Part shown: positions 63,997 through 64,000 of the stretch, piece by piece
Numbering within the stretch: the first letter of the stretch is position 1
How the letters are laid out: every line of letters starts with the position of its first letter
Source: an uncultured Lachnospiraceae bacterium
Lineage (GTDB): Bacteria > Bacillota > Clostridia > Lachnospirales > Lachnospiraceae
Assembly: GCA_947629865.1 (NCBI GenBank)
Contig: CANRFJ010000001.1
Location: 169,590 to 233,589, forward strand
DNA length: 64,000 nucleotides
Direction of reading: 5' to 3'
Notes under the pieces: model-generated
Databases searched by the model: none
What the model saw: only the letters and a program-made list of their open reading frames with translations
What the model was told of the DNA's origin: nothing
Program-made: the position numbers and the translations under genes

Positions 63997-64000
63997 CTTT

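Overview
The window looks like a Firmicutes genome, most likely an anaerobic gut-type member of Lachnospiraceae. The evidence is the infC-rpmI-rplT order, the secreted Lys-rich Ig-like (Big_2) proteins, the fibre-degrading enzymes, strong AGGAGG ribosome binding sites and TTG/GTG starts. Nothing in the sequence fixes the species.

It splits into two parts. From base 1 to about 28.3 kb is a defence island, AT-richer and full of broken genes. Its core is a type 1 BREX system (brxA, brxB, brxC, pglX, pglZ, brxL; 3.9-19.4 kb). Three accessory genes sit between pglX and pglZ: a zinc-ribbon protein, a DUF3800 protein and an unknown. Around the core are two GmrSD-like (DUF262/DUF1524) type IV restriction proteins, one cut by the left edge. 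There is also a HEPN-motif/SEC-C protein with a broken relative on the far side of BREX, a PHP protein joined to a DUF2971-like tail, a SIR2-like protein with a Cys-rich insert, and a three-gene operon built around a DUF3990 ADP-ribosyltransferase-like toxin and DUF3791 proteins. Relics of hsdM, a second pglX, an XRE regulator, a RhuM-like gene and a membrane protein show repeated recombination and decay.

From about 28.3 kb on, the sequence is GC-richer, tightly packed and housekeeping-like. It holds an MmcQ-methylguanine methyltransferase fusion, a CapA-like protein, a fructosamine kinase-like protein, an aldo/keto reductase, the infC-rpmI-rplT operon with a leader attenuator, and a tRNA-Leu. 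It also holds an amidase, gltX, two helicases, an ECF sigma factor with a beta-propeller partner, a polyprenyl glycosylphosphotransferase, HtrA, clpX, a subtilisin-like protease and a histidinol-phosphate aminotransferase.

Interspersed are secreted enzymes that probably act together on plant cell-wall xylan or on cell-wall and protein substrates: a GH43, a GH10, an SGNH esterase, an M14 carboxypeptidase and a C1 protease. Several carry very basic Ig-like or FnIII-like modules.

The most unusual observations are four. (1) The GH43 protein has its two catalytic halves in swapped order, a circular permutation. (2) There is a three-gene insertion inside BREX, and a relic of a second pglX. (3) A membrane protein with an SH3-like segment and two DUF3791-like repeats is translationally coupled to a DUF3990/DUF3791 toxin-antitoxin pair. 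(4) The GH10 protein keeps both catalytic glutamates but has lost several otherwise conserved active-site residues.
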